The position numbers and the translations under genes were made by a program. Positions 16,648 through 25,229 of a DNA stretch of 64,000 bases are shown in pieces. The notes under the pieces are model-generated. The model saw only the letters and a program-made list of their open reading frames with translations. It had not been told where the DNA came from and ran no database searches. How positions within the stretch are numbered: position 1 is the stretch's first letter; each line of letters opens with the position of its first letter. The stretch is from Candidatus Thermochlorobacteriaceae bacterium (GTDB lineage Bacteria > Bacteroidota > Chlorobiia > Chlorobiales > Thermochlorobacteraceae). The stretch spans positions 124,001-188,000 of the forward strand of contig JAJUFC010000002.1 in NCBI GenBank assembly GCA_029263855.1, read 5' to 3'.

Positions 16648-16983
16648 TCAAAGTTTTTCTTCCCGAAAATCTGTTCCCCACTTCCGCAAGACTTTGATGA
16701 GCGGAATGGTCGTTTTGCCCTTCCTCGTTAGCGCATACTCGACCTTCGGTGGCACTTCCCCATAAACTTTGCGGCTGATAAGTCCATCTCGCTCCAATTC
16801 GCGCAACTGTTCCGTGAGCATTTTATGTGTAATTCTTCCCAAGTCTTTTTTCAATTCGCCATATCGCCACGCACGCGATTTCAGTCGCCACAAAATCGGC
16901 ATCTTCCATCTTCCTCCGAGCACATCGAGCGTCAATTCAACGGGGTTGTTGTAAAATTTATTTTGAAATTCAAATCTGGGCAT
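16648..16983 (-). CDS. HxlR-family transcriptional regulator
   Basis: A 111-residue winged-helix protein with the HxlR pattern: PVELTLDVLGGRWKMPILWR, RYGELKKDLGRITHKMLTEQ, LRELERDGLISRKVYGEVPP and VEYALTRKG. HxlR proteins act as dimers, often sensing electrophiles or oxidants through a Cys just before the 'PVE' segment. Here that position is Asn (YNNPVE) and the protein has no Cys at all, so Cys-based sensing is excluded for this copy. It diverges from the DJ-1-like gene at 17123, the usual arrangement for a regulator and its target. Confidence 0.88.
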   Translation of the reverse strand: MPRFEFQNKFYNNPVELTLDVLGGRWKMPILWRLKSRAWRYGELKKDLGRITHKMLTEQLRELERDGLISRKVYGEVPPKVEYALTRKGKTTIPLIKVLRKWGTDFREEKL

Positions 16984-17050
16984 CTCTGTTTTCGGGTTAA
17001 ATTCTCAAATCTTACTTCGCAGAAAGTATCTCACGGCAAAGTGCGTTCTT

Positions 17051-17060
17051 GACGCGCGTC
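17051..17060. promoter_or_regulatory. Palindrome in the divergent hxlR / DJ-1-like promoter region
   Basis: GACGCGCGTC is a perfect 10-base palindrome in the 139-base gap between the divergent genes, 68 bases before the HxlR-type start and 62 before the DJ-1-like start. It is a candidate operator. HxlR sites are often AT-richer, so this is weak. Confidence 0.3.
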
Positions 17061-17122
17061 GTTTTCCCATTTACCTTCGCGCCGTCGTATCACATTTCAT
17101 CAAACTTAATGTCAATCAAACT

Positions 17123-17869
17123 ATGAGCGCGAACCTGAATGTGTTGAATGCCAACAAGCCAAAAAAAATTGCGATGATTGTAGCGAACGCCGCGACTTCG
17201 CCGACCACCGGCTGGCCTATTGGCTTTTGGTGGGCTGAACTGACGCATCCTTATTGGGAATTTACGGAACGCGGCTATCACATCGAGATTTTCTCGCCCA
17301 ACGGCGGAGACCTCGTGGCAGACGGATACAGCGACCCCGAAGACGCCAGCGGTTACTCTGCGCACGACGTCCTTTCGCTCGGCTTCAAAAAATCGCCGAC
17401 GCACTTTAATCTCACCAAAAACACGAAATCGCTTGACGCGCTGAAAGTGGAAGACTTTGACGCCATTTTTGTAGCCGGGGGACAATCGCCAATGGTTACC
17501 TTCATTGACAACGACAAACTTCACAAACTCTTCGCCGCTTTTTATGAAGCAGGAAAAGTTGCCGCCACCATTTGTCACGGCACTTGCATTTTGCTCAAAG
17601 TAAAAACATCGGACGGCAAATTGCTCGTCGATGGAAAAACTTGGACAGGCTTCGCCAATAGCGAAGAGCAGTTCGCCGATAACTTCGTTGGGAAACGCAT
17701 TCAGCCCTTCTGGATTGAAGAAGAAGCAAAGAAACTTCCAAACACAAATTACATCAACGGCGGAATGTTCAAGCCCTTTGCCGTTCGAGACGGTCGATTG
17801 ATTACAGGACAGCAACAATTTTCAGGCGCCGCCGCCGCACGCCTTGTCATTGAAGCACTCGGCGTTTAA
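17123..17869 (+). CDS. DJ-1/PfpI-superfamily protein (Hsp31-like glutamine amidotransferase fold)
   Basis: A 248-residue cytoplasmic protein. The class I amidotransferase-like fold is shown by IAMIVANAATS, GFWWAELTHPYWEF, an acidic DFDAIFVAGG strand and the nucleophile elbow ATICHGTC with Cys151 followed by His. A conserved GGMFKPFAVRDGRLITGQQ segment follows. Family members work as glyoxalases, deglycases or chaperones against reactive carbonyls; the exact activity cannot be chosen here. It is the first gene of a plus-strand run and diverges from the HxlR-type regulator, which suggests inducible stress defence. Confidence 0.88.
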   Translation: MSANLNVLNANKPKKIAMIVANAATSPTTGWPIGFWWAELTHPYWEFTERGYHIEIFSPNGGDLVADGYSDPEDASGYSAHDVLSLGFKKSPTHFNLTKNTKSLDALKVEDFDAIFVAGGQSPMVTFIDNDKLHKLFAAFYEAGKVAATICHGTCILLKVKTSDGKLLVDGKTWTGFANSEEQFADNFVGKRIQPFWIEEEAKKLPNTNYINGGMFKPFAVRDGRLITGQQQFSGAAAARLVIEALGV

Positions 17870-17903
17870 GTTGCCATTTTTAACTCATCAATCATTTCAA
17901 ACT

Positions 17904-18209
17904 ATGGTTTTGGAAATCGTCGAAGCGCGTTTAAAGCCAAATATTTCAAAAGAAGAATTTTTGAAAAAGTCTGCCGCAATGCATGCCTCTTTCTTGAAAG
18001 GCAGAGCAGGATTTGTCCATCGCTACGTTTGGCTTTCGGATGAGGACGGAAAGTGCGGCGCGATTTTGACTTGGCAAAGCAAATCTGACGCGCTTTCCGC
18101 AATGAGCGTTGCGATGCAGTTTGACGCCGTGCGCGACTTTGCCGCCAATTTCGTGGAGGGCTCATACTCAATGTCACTCGCGCCGCTTGTGGAAGAAAAC
18201 AACGATTGA
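17904..18209 (+). CDS. Small ABM-like (dimeric alpha/beta barrel) protein
   Basis: A 101-residue protein starting at the ATG at 17904 (MVLEIVEARLKPNISKEEF); a longer frame to 17844 overlaps the preceding gene. The pattern of beta-strand, helix, RAGFVHRYVWLSDEDGKCGA and CGAILTWQSKSDALSAM resembles the antibiotic-biosynthesis monooxygenase fold, which needs no cofactor. There is no motif that fixes the substrate. It sits 34 bases after the DJ-1-like gene and 25 before the reductase, probably in one operon with them. Confidence 0.7.
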   Translation: MVLEIVEARLKPNISKEEFLKKSAAMHASFLKGRAGFVHRYVWLSDEDGKCGAILTWQSKSDALSAMSVAMQFDAVRDFAANFVEGSYSMSLAPLVEENND

Positions 18210-18234
18210 GCCAATACAAACTCATTTTCAACTT

Positions 18235-18864
18235 ATGAACATTGCGATTGTTGGCGCGGGCAATGTCGGAAGCGCGCTTGCCAAAGCGTGGGCTAAGGCG
18301 GGACACCGAATTTTCATTGGCACGCGCGACAGCGCACAGCCTGAACTTGCGCCGCTTCTCGCCTCTCTAAACATTACGGCGCACGCGCACTTGGAGGCAG
18401 TTTCAAATGCTGAGGTGGTGCTGTTTGCAATTCCTTCGGCGGCATTTCCGACGGTCTTATCGTCGCTAGGTTCTCTCAAAGGGAAAGTGCTGATTGACGC
18501 AACGAATGCCGTCCGCGAAAAGCCAACGCCATACGCCAATGGCTACGACGCGCTCAAAGTCCTTTCCGGCAGTACCGACATCGTCAAATGTTTCAACTCG
18601 ACGGGCTACGAAAATATGACGAAGCCGATAGCTGATACAAAATACGGCTCAATTCCGCTTGATATGTTTATGGCGGGCGCGAGTCCAAAAGCAAAGGAAA
18701 TCGCTCGCGCGCTCGCGCTCGATGCGGGTTTTGAGGCATGCTACGATTTCGGCGGAGAAGATAAAGTCCCGCTGCTTGAACATTTCGCGTTCGCTTGGAT
18801 TAACCTTGCCATCATGCAAAAAGAAGGACGCGGTATCGGGTTCAAAATTTTGAAGCGATTATGA
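18235..18864 (+). CDS. NAD(P)-dependent oxidoreductase, F420H2:NADP-reductase-like
   Basis: A 209-residue protein with an N-terminal Rossmann motif (MNIAIVGAGNVGSALAKAW, GxGxxG) and the pattern of NPF/YrpG-type coenzyme-F420 reductase-like proteins: VLFAIPSAAFPTVL, VLIDATNAV, VKCFNSTGYENM, DMFMAGASPKAKEIA. Most bacterial relatives lack F420 and have unknown substrates, so 'NAD(P)-binding' is as far as the sequence goes. The last four bases overlap the start of the bestrophin gene (ATGA type), supporting translational coupling. Confidence 0.8.
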   Translation: MNIAIVGAGNVGSALAKAWAKAGHRIFIGTRDSAQPELAPLLASLNITAHAHLEAVSNAEVVLFAIPSAAFPTVLSSLGSLKGKVLIDATNAVREKPTPYANGYDALKVLSGSTDIVKCFNSTGYENMTKPIADTKYGSIPLDMFMAGASPKAKEIARALALDAGFEACYDFGGEDKVPLLEHFAFAWINLAIMQKEGRGIGFKILKRL

Positions 18865-19796
18865 TTCTCAAGCGCAACTTCAATCCACTGAAAGTTTTTT
18901 CATACATCTGGCGCGAGACTTTGTTTGCGCTCTCGCTCTCAAGTGCCGCGTATCTCGGCTTTGCTCACTTTGACCTAAAATTTATCGCGTTTCCCATCGC
19001 GCCTGTAACGATTCTCGGGACGGCGATAGCGATTTTTTTAGCGTTCCGAAACAATACCTCTTATTCGCGTTGGTGGGAAGCGCGAACGCTTTGGGCAAAC
19101 CTTGCCGGCAACAGCCGAATCTTCGCGCGCCAACTCATCGCCAATGTCGACAACGCGCTCTCGCTTGGAAAAGGCGGCGACGTAGATGCCGTTCAAGCCT
19201 ACAAGCGCGAAATGATTTATCGACAAATCGCTTTTGCGCACGCGCTCCGAATTCACCTGCGCGGTCAATCAACGTGGAGCGACCTTCTTCCATTCTTGAA
19301 CTCGCAAGAATACGCGCAGTTGGTGACGAAGTCCAACAAACCTAACTGGCTTTTGCAATCGCAAGGCACGCGAATCAAAGAAGGAATTAAACGGGAAATT
19401 TTGGGAGCGTTCGATAACATTACGCTCGAGCCTCAACTTTCGGCGTTCAACAACTGGCAAACGCTTTGCGAGCGCATCAAGCAAACGCCCGTCTTGCGGC
19501 AATACGATTACTTCACGCGGCTTTTCCTTTGGGTCTTTATCGCGCTCCTTCCGTTTTCGTTGATTGAGACATTCAAATCTGCGCCCGCGATGGTGATTCC
19601 GTTTTCAACGTTGCTTGCTTTCGTGTTTGGAATGGTTCAGCGCATTGGAGAAGTGAACGAAGAGCCGTTCGAGAACAAAATTCAAGACGTGCCGATATCG
19701 GCGATTTGCAATCAAATTGAGCGCGATTTGCGCGAGCAACTCGGCGAATCGGAATTGCCGGCGATGGTCGAGGCAAAAGACGGATACTTATTTTAG
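18861..19796 (+). CDS. Bestrophin-like chloride channel family protein
   Basis: A 311-residue membrane protein of the bestrophin/UPF0187 family. The N-terminal hallmark is clear: LKVFSYIWRETLFALSLSS, APVTILGTAIAIFLAFRNN and TSYSRWWEARTLWANLAGNS. A C-terminal pair of helices follows (LFLWVFIALLPFSLIE, VIPFSTLLAFVFGMVQRIGE), with the acidic EEPFENKIQDVPISAIC. Bacterial members form pentameric anion or cation channels. It overlaps the preceding gene by four bases and is two bases from the DUF481-like gene. Confidence 0.9.
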   Translation: MILKRNFNPLKVFSYIWRETLFALSLSSAAYLGFAHFDLKFIAFPIAPVTILGTAIAIFLAFRNNTSYSRWWEARTLWANLAGNSRIFARQLIANVDNALSLGKGGDVDAVQAYKREMIYRQIAFAHALRIHLRGQSTWSDLLPFLNSQEYAQLVTKSNKPNWLLQSQGTRIKEGIKREILGAFDNITLEPQLSAFNNWQTLCERIKQTPVLRQYDYFTRLFLWVFIALLPFSLIETFKSAPAMVIPFSTLLAFVFGMVQRIGEVNEEPFENKIQDVPISAICNQIERDLREQLGESELPAMVEAKDGYLF

Positions 19797-19798
19797 CG

Positions 19799-20539
19799 AT
19801 GATTCGCTTGCTTCACATCGGGCTCCTGTCGCTTGCTCTGACCAGCGTTCCTTGCATCGCATCGGCTCAATTAACCGACATTGACACCGCCGCTTTACAA
19901 ATTCGTGGGGCACTACAAGGTTCGCTCCTGACGGGCAATGTCGAGCGGTTCGTGCTTATGCCATCGCTCGATGTTGCGTTTTCGCAAGAGCGTTGGGGTG
20001 CAAAGACGAGCAACACCTATCAATACGGCACATTCGGAAGCCGCAAGACTGAAGACGACATTATTTCGCGAAACTTTTTCTACCTCTTCCCAAAGTCCTC
20101 GCTCTACCCCTACTTGATGATTTGGCTGGAACGTAATTTTCGTCGCGGGATTGACTTTCGTTATCAATCGGGGGTTGGAGCGAGTTATGTCGCCGTTCAG
20201 CATGTGTCTCATCGATTAAAACTCTCGCTTACGATTACCAAAGAAGAAACGTTGTTCAAAACAGACCAGCGCATCGCCACTGCTCGTCTAACCGCAAGGA
20301 TACTTGGCAAACATTTCCTTTTTGACGATGCGATTCGGCTTCGCTATGAACTCTGGATTCAGCCTTCGCTCAACGACCACCGCAATGCGCGCTCTCACGC
20401 CGATGGCGTTCTCGAACTTCCGCTCTCCAAACATTTTTCCTTGCTCGCTTCTTTCAACTTGACGCGCGAAAGCGTCACGCTCCCGACCGTTCGAGAAAAC
20501 GACGCGCTTCTTTTGTTCGGACTCTCGCTGCTCTATTAA
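19799..20539 (+). CDS. DUF481-like outer-membrane protein
   Basis: A 246-residue protein with a cleavable signal peptide (VPCIASAQ, about residue 23), then alternating beta-strands rich in aromatic residues and Arg/Lys. They resemble the DUF481 salt-induced outer-membrane family (RWGAKTSNTYQYGTF, RGIDFRYQSGVGASYV, KLSLTITKEETLF). A short beta-barrel is likely. The function is unknown. It directly follows the bestrophin gene and is the last of this plus-strand series. Confidence 0.65.
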   Translation: MIRLLHIGLLSLALTSVPCIASAQLTDIDTAALQIRGALQGSLLTGNVERFVLMPSLDVAFSQERWGAKTSNTYQYGTFGSRKTEDDIISRNFFYLFPKSSLYPYLMIWLERNFRRGIDFRYQSGVGASYVAVQHVSHRLKLSLTITKEETLFKTDQRIATARLTARILGKHFLFDDAIRLRYELWIQPSLNDHRNARSHADGVLELPLSKHFSLLASFNLTRESVTLPTVRENDALLLFGLSLLY

Positions 20540-20673
20540 AGTCCTCGAGCCTGAAGTCTTCAAGACTGAACCGCCTTAAAAACCTTATCTTGCAAAAAAT
20601 CTGCGCATCTTTTGCTTTTGCTCTATTGCAAGAAAATAGGCAGAGGTAATTTTTTGCTGAACTTCAACCATCA

Positions 20674-21447
20674 ATGCTTACGGTTCGCCGCAGTTCGCTT
20701 TACACCGCTTGGTTTCGCTGGTATTCACGGCGCGCCTTCAAAAAGCATTTCGACAAAGTGCGCGTCAAAGGTGCTCGCAACCTTGCCACGATGAACCTTC
20801 AAACACCCATCATTTTTTATCTCAACCACGCTTATTGGTGGGACGGCTTTTGGTCGCAACTCTTGACCGAAACCTACTTCAACCAAAATCTTTACATCAT
20901 CATTGAGTATAAGCAACTCGTGCGCTATCAATTCTTCACGCGGCTTGGCGCGTTCTCGATTGTGCGCGAAAATCCGCGGGAAGCGATTAAGACGATTCAG
21001 TATGCAACGGAAAAACTCAGCGAGCCGTCCCAGAAACAAAACGCGCTTTGGATTTTTCCGCAAGGCGTAATTGAGCACATTGATAAACGCCCGATAAAAT
21101 TTTTTTCAGGCGCGGCGAAAATTGCCGAACAAGTTTTGGAACGCGCGCCGTCGGTGTATCTTTGCTCCGCCGTAACGCGCATCGACTACATCGGCGAACA
21201 AAAGCCCGAACTGTTTATCTCATTTCGCTTGCCGCAACGCTTCACCAAACAAACGATTCCGAGCGTAAAAACTTTGACCAAAGAAATGGAACGCGAAACC
21301 GAATCGCATTTAGACGCTCTAAAATCGCACATTGTCAATCGTGAGTTTGACACCTTCGAAACGATTCTTGAAGGCAAACAATCTGTCAATCGATGGTTTG
21401 ATTCGCTTAAATCAACTTTTGGAATTTCAACCGACCCACGTTTATGA
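20674..21447 (+). CDS. PlsC-type acyltransferase
   Basis: A 257-residue glycerolipid-type acyltransferase. The catalytic motif is NHAYWWD (NHx4D), then VRENPREAIKTI and IFPQGV (the FPEG-like motif with Gln), with a C-terminal helical part. It could acylate lysophosphatidate, but the operon context suggests another acceptor: it overlaps the nitrilase by four bases, which overlaps a glycosyltransferase by four. In green sulfur bacteria a PlsC-like enzyme (CruD) and a glycosyltransferase (CruC) make carotenoid glucoside esters. This pair could be analogous, but identity is not shown. Confidence 0.8.
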   Translation: MLTVRRSSLYTAWFRWYSRRAFKKHFDKVRVKGARNLATMNLQTPIIFYLNHAYWWDGFWSQLLTETYFNQNLYIIIEYKQLVRYQFFTRLGAFSIVRENPREAIKTIQYATEKLSEPSQKQNALWIFPQGVIEHIDKRPIKFFSGAAKIAEQVLERAPSVYLCSAVTRIDYIGEQKPELFISFRLPQRFTKQTIPSVKTLTKEMERETESHLDALKSHIVNREFDTFETILEGKQSVNRWFDSLKSTFGISTDPRL

Positions 21448-22298
21448 AAACCAAACTTCGCGTCGCTCAAATCGGCGGCGTTCTTGCCAACTTTGATGCC
21501 AATCTCGAACAACATCTTTCACAAGTTGAAGCGGCGATTCGCGATGGCATTGAGTTCATCGTCTTTCCCGAGCTCTCGCTTTCGGGCTACAATGTTCAAG
21601 ATGCGGCACAAGACATCGCCTTGCCAATTACGGATAAACGCTTTGAGCCGCTTCGCGCGCTTTCCAAGCACATCTCGATTCTCTGCGGGGGCATTGAACT
21701 TTCCGACGACTTCGGCGTCTATAACGCGGCGTTCTTTTTTGAAGACGGAGAGGCAAGAGTGGTTCATCGCAAAGTGTTTCTGCCTACTTACGGCATGTTC
21801 GAGGAACTGCGTTACTTTTCGGCAGGGCAACGCATTGTGCCGTTTCACTCAAAGCGGCTCGGCACCCTAGGGGTCGCCATTTGCGAAGATAATTGGCACG
21901 TAACGCTTCCCTATCTGCTTGCCATGCAAGGCACAAAAGTGCTTTTCTCGCTCATCGCAAGTCCGCTTCGCATTGATATTGAAACAGGTGAATTAAGCAT
22001 CGCGAAGACGTGGGAGATGATGACTCGAACATACTCCAATCTGTTCAGCATTTATGTGGTGATGGCGAATCGCGTTGGAAATGAAGACGGGCTTTCGTAT
22101 TGGGGCGGCTCGGAAATCATTTCGCCAAGTGGGCATTTGATAACCAAAGCAAAAACGTTTGAACCAGATTCGATTGACGCCATTATTGACCTTCAAGAAG
22201 TTAAACGCGCACGCTTGCGCTCGTCGCATTTTCTCGACGAAGATTTGAGGCTCTTTGCTTCTGAACTCACTCGCATCTTGAACGCGCAACACAAATGA
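21444..22298 (+). CDS. Nitrilase/carbon-nitrogen hydrolase superfamily protein
   Basis: A 284-residue cytoplasmic amidohydrolase fold. The catalytic triad is visible: Glu in FPELSLSGY, Lys in [14 protein letters not shown] and Cys in VAICEDNWH. The EDxWH form and the LIASPLR segment after it resemble the glutaminase domain of NAD synthetases, but there is no NAD-synthetase domain. The true substrate is unknown. It is translationally coupled on both sides (ATGA overlaps at 21444 and 22295), so it probably works with the acyl- and glycosyltransferase. Confidence 0.87.
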   Translation: MKTKLRVAQIGGVLANFDANLEQHLSQVEAAIRDGIEFIVFPELSLSGYNVQDAAQDIALPITDKRFEPLRALSKHISILCGGIELSDDFGVYNAAFFFEDGEARVVHRKVFLPTYGMFEELRYFSAGQRIVPFHSKRLGTLGVAICEDNWHVTLPYLLAMQGTKVLFSLIASPLRIDIETGELSIAKTWEMMTRTYSNLFSIYVVMANRVGNEDGLSYWGGSEIISPSGHLITKAKTFEPDSIDAIIDLQEVKRARLRSSHFLDEDLRLFASELTRILNAQHK

Positions 22299-23068
22299 TT
22301 CTCGGAAAAAAACTCGTCGTCGTGCTTCCTGCTTACAACGCCGAAAAAACATTGGCGCAGACCTATTCAGAAATTCCGTTTGAGATTGTCGACGATGTCG
22401 TGCTTGTCGATGACGCCAGCCGCGATGAAACCGTTTTGCTCGCAAAAAAACTCGGCATTCGCCACGTCATTCGGCACGAGCGCAACAAAGGCTACGGCGG
22501 CAATCAAAAAACTTGCTACGATACCGCACTCTCGCTCGGCGCGGATATCGTCGTGATGCTTCACCCCGATTATCAATACACGCCGAAACTTTTGACCGCA
22601 ATGGCAAGCATCATCGCCAATGGCGTTTATCCGTGCGTGCTTGGCTCACGCATTTTGGGCGGCGGGGCACGCAAAGGCGGCATGCCGCTTTACAAATACA
22701 TCGCCAATCGCTTTTTAACCCTCGCACAAAATCTTTTGATGGGACAAAAACTTTCTGAATACCACACGGGCTATCGCGCTTTTTCGCGTCAAGTGTTGGA
22801 AGCCGTTGATTATCACGCTAACTCCGACGATTTCATTTTTGACAACGAAATGCTTGCGCAAATTTTTTATGCGGGATTTGAAATCGCCGAAATCACTTGT
22901 CCCACCAAGTATTTTGAGGAAGCCTCTTCTATCAATTTCACGCGAAGTTCGATTTATGGGCTTGGCGTGTTGCGCGTCTCGATTCAATATGCGTTGCAGA
23001 AGTTGGGATTGGGGAAGTTCAAGATTTTTCGCAAAAGAAACCTCACCCAAAAAGAGAATACAAACTAA
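22295..23068 (+). CDS. Family 2 glycosyltransferase (dolichol-phosphate-mannose-synthase-like)
   Basis: A 257-residue GT2 enzyme with a GT-A fold: [41 protein letters not shown] and [17 protein letters not shown] (the DxQ-type acceptor/metal region), with [12 protein letters not shown]-like residues later. There are no C-terminal membrane helices, so it is soluble or peripheral. The acceptor is not predictable; polyprenyl phosphate, lipid or carotenoid are options. It is last of the three-gene operon. Confidence 0.87.
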   Translation: MILGKKLVVVLPAYNAEKTLAQTYSEIPFEIVDDVVLVDDASRDETVLLAKKLGIRHVIRHERNKGYGGNQKTCYDTALSLGADIVVMLHPDYQYTPKLLTAMASIIANGVYPCVLGSRILGGGARKGGMPLYKYIANRFLTLAQNLLMGQKLSEYHTGYRAFSRQVLEAVDYHANSDDFIFDNEMLAQIFYAGFEIAEITCPTKYFEEASSINFTRSSIYGLGVLRVSIQYALQKLGLGKFKIFRKRNLTQKENTN

Positions 23069-23110
23069 TTAGGTGAGCACTGTTTCAGATACGGCAGGAA
23101 CAGGCTTAAA

Positions 23111-23138
23111 TAAAAAGGGCGGATTTAGAACCCGCCCT
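23111..23138 (-). terminator. Intrinsic terminator of the 69-residue protein gene
   Basis: On the minus strand AGGGCGG pairs with CCGCCCT across a 9-base loop and is followed by TTTTTA. It sits just after the stop at 23143. Confidence 0.85.
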
Positions 23139-23142
23139 GCAA

Positions 23143-23352
23143 TTAGTTATCCGTCGCCATCACATCGTCTTGACCTGCGGTTCGGACGGTATCGGGAACG
23201 CGCTTGCCGCCTGTGACGGTCGTCTTTTTGACGGTCGTTTTCGGCTTTTCTAACACAGTTCCCATATCGGTATCGCGCACATTGTCGCTTCCAGCAGTGC
23301 GCACCGTATCAGGCATTTTGCGCACTTCAGTTCGATTTTGTTCGTTTGCCAT
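23143..23352 (-). CDS. Small hydrophilic protein with two PDTVRTAG repeats, unknown function
   Basis: A 69-residue protein with a good AGGAAG ribosome site and its own terminator, which makes it a real gene. It contains two near-identical units, MPDTVRTAGSDNVRDTD and VPDTVRTAGQDDVMATD, separated by a Lys/Thr-rich linker (KPKTTVKKTTVTGGK). There is no signal peptide, membrane helix or Cys. The composition suggests a disordered protein. I recognise no family. It is flanked by a convergent glycosyltransferase and the exported deiminase. Confidence 0.75.
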   Translation of the reverse strand: MANEQNRTEVRKMPDTVRTAGSDNVRDTDMGTVLEKPKTTVKKTTVTGGKRVPDTVRTAGQDDVMATDN

Positions 23353-23441
23353 TTTCTTCCTTTCAAAGTTTTGACCACATACTTCAGTCGGTTTTCAAAG
23401 TTACTTCTAATTCCTGCCAACGAAACGCAACACGCAAACGT

Positions 23442-25223
23442 TTATTTGAGCAACATCATCTTCTTCGTTTGCACAAATCGCTCGCCGCTTGTGCTTGCCT
23501 CTAATCGATAAAAATAGACGCCTGATGAAAGCGTGTGTTGAGCCGCATTGAACGAATAAGCGTGCGCTCCCGGCATCTGTTTTTCATCAAAGAGCGTCGT
23601 GATTTTTCTGCCTAAAACATCAAAGAGCTCGAGCCGCACTTGGCTTGCACGGGGAAGCGTGTAAGTGATAATTGTTGTTGGATTAAAGGGGTTCGGATAA
23701 TTCTGCGCAAGGGAAAAGGCAATCGGTTGCGCCGTCGGTTGTGCCACATTGAGCGGCGGCTGAATGGCGAATTTCCACGCGCCACCTTGTTCAGCCGTGA
23801 ACGGCTTCGTGAGGCGTTTATTACTGTTTGAAGTTGCCGCGATGTAATAAAAAATTGTCTGTGATGTGTTGCGCACGGTTGGCGATGTAATTTCCGCTCG
23901 GAACGAATCTGCACCGATGGCTTGCATTAGCACCATTTGAAAGCCTTGTGTGGTATCGGTTGTCCAAAAAAGTTCTGCGCGAGCAATGCCAGTTCGCGAT
24001 GTAATTTTTGCGACCACTTGGCGCGAGGCAGTGTCGGGCGAATCGTGCAAGCGTTTATGCGCAATCACGATTGGCTCATCGTCCGCAATTTCTTTCGTGA
24101 TGCAGTGAATCGCACCTGACTGCGGAATAATTTGATTGCAGTTAATTCCCACAATCGTGTAGCCGGGCATCGCGTTGCGATAAATGCGCAGCGCGGTTGT
24201 GTCGAAGCGTTCTTCGTAGGTTGGCACAATCACGGTTTTGTTGATGATGAGCGAATTCGTGTAGGTGCGATAGTATCCGCCTTGGCTTGGATAACGACCG
24301 AATTGGTCGGGCGGCATCGGAACGCGAATCACGCGATACGGACGATTGTAGCAAGTTTGAAAGTTGCTCAAGACATACTGCAAGTTGGCTTCAATTTGCG
24401 GACCATCAGAGATGCCTTGCGGATACTCCCCAACCAACAGTGTTTCTTCATCGAGCAACTTCATGTGCATATCGATGTGGTGAATACCATCGTAAGGAAG
24501 ATTTTGCATTTTGATGTATCGCTCAATGCCCATGAAGCGGCGCATGAGCGAATCGATTTGCGCTTCGGTTTTGGTTGGATTTTCATCGAGCACAAGGCGG
24601 GACGAAAAGCCTGTTCCGAAGCCATCGGTCATAAAGTTTCCGCCTGTGTGCACCAAGTCGTTTGGCGGTGTGGTCATTTGAAAGAGTGGCACTTGCAGTG
24701 CTGTTGCGATTGCCATAGGAACGAGGTCGTCGTTTGGGCGCGGACGGTTGTAAATCCAATCGATGAAATGCAGTGTATCGACGCCGTTGGAATAAACCGA
24801 CCATGGTCCATAATCCCTGCACCAGATTGAATTTGACAGCGCAACGATGAAGACCAAGTTTTGAAGCGTGCCGCCGCCTTGCACAATCGTGTTTTTGATG
24901 TTGGTTGTATCGCTTGCATTCGCAACGATATAAACCTTGCCTTCTTTCTGTGCGGCAACCACGATTTGCCGAAGAATCGTCGGGAAACTGCGCCAAGTGA
25001 TGAGCACGCCTTTGCACGGTTCCCATTCTGCGGCGGTGCGCATGGGCGAAGTTGGCACGCTTGTGATGCCGTCTGCCGAAACAGGTGGCTTGTAGAAGCC
25101 CATCATCTCGCGCTCTGCGGGTGTCATGAAGTGCGGCAGTTCTGTCGTGTCGCGCTCTTGTGCAAATGCACGAAGCGGCAAGAGCATCGAGCACAGAAGT
25201 AACGCTTTCATAATGGCGTTCAT
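23442..25223 (-). CDS. Secreted agmatine/peptidyl-arginine deiminase-family protein with T9SS sorting tail
   Basis: A 593-residue exported enzyme. A signal peptide (LLPLRAFAQE) is followed by a porphyromonas-type deiminase fold (about 60-385). The guanidino-modifying residues are visible: Asp in IWCRDYGPWS, His in HTGGNFMTDG, His/Asp in IHHIDMHMKLLDE and the nucleophilic Cys in SGAIHCITKEI. A beta domain follows, then the T9SS tail with LAQNYPNPFNPTTIITYTL and ending TKKMMLLK. It would hydrolyse agmatine or peptidyl-arginine to the citrulline form outside the cell, like the P. gingivalis PPAD it resembles. The substrate is not determined by sequence. Confidence 0.9.
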   Translation of the reverse strand: MNAIMKALLLCSMLLPLRAFAQERDTTELPHFMTPAEREMMGFYKPPVSADGITSVPTSPMRTAAEWEPCKGVLITWRSFPTILRQIVVAAQKEGKVYIVANASDTTNIKNTIVQGGGTLQNLVFIVALSNSIWCRDYGPWSVYSNGVDTLHFIDWIYNRPRPNDDLVPMAIATALQVPLFQMTTPPNDLVHTGGNFMTDGFGTGFSSRLVLDENPTKTEAQIDSLMRRFMGIERYIKMQNLPYDGIHHIDMHMKLLDEETLLVGEYPQGISDGPQIEANLQYVLSNFQTCYNRPYRVIRVPMPPDQFGRYPSQGGYYRTYTNSLIINKTVIVPTYEERFDTTALRIYRNAMPGYTIVGINCNQIIPQSGAIHCITKEIADDEPIVIAHKRLHDSPDTASRQVVAKITSRTGIARAELFWTTDTTQGFQMVLMQAIGADSFRAEITSPTVRNTSQTIFYYIAATSNSNKRLTKPFTAEQGGAWKFAIQPPLNVAQPTAQPIAFSLAQNYPNPFNPTTIITYTLPRASQVRLELFDVLGRKITTLFDEKQMPGAHAYSFNAAQHTLSSGVYFYRLEASTSGERFVQTKKMMLLK

Positions 25224-25229
25224 ATTCCG

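Noticed and set aside
24132-24830. A 232-residue plus-strand frame opposite the deiminase gene
   Set aside because: Antisense shadow of a gene with clear catalytic motifs; no ribosome site or domain.
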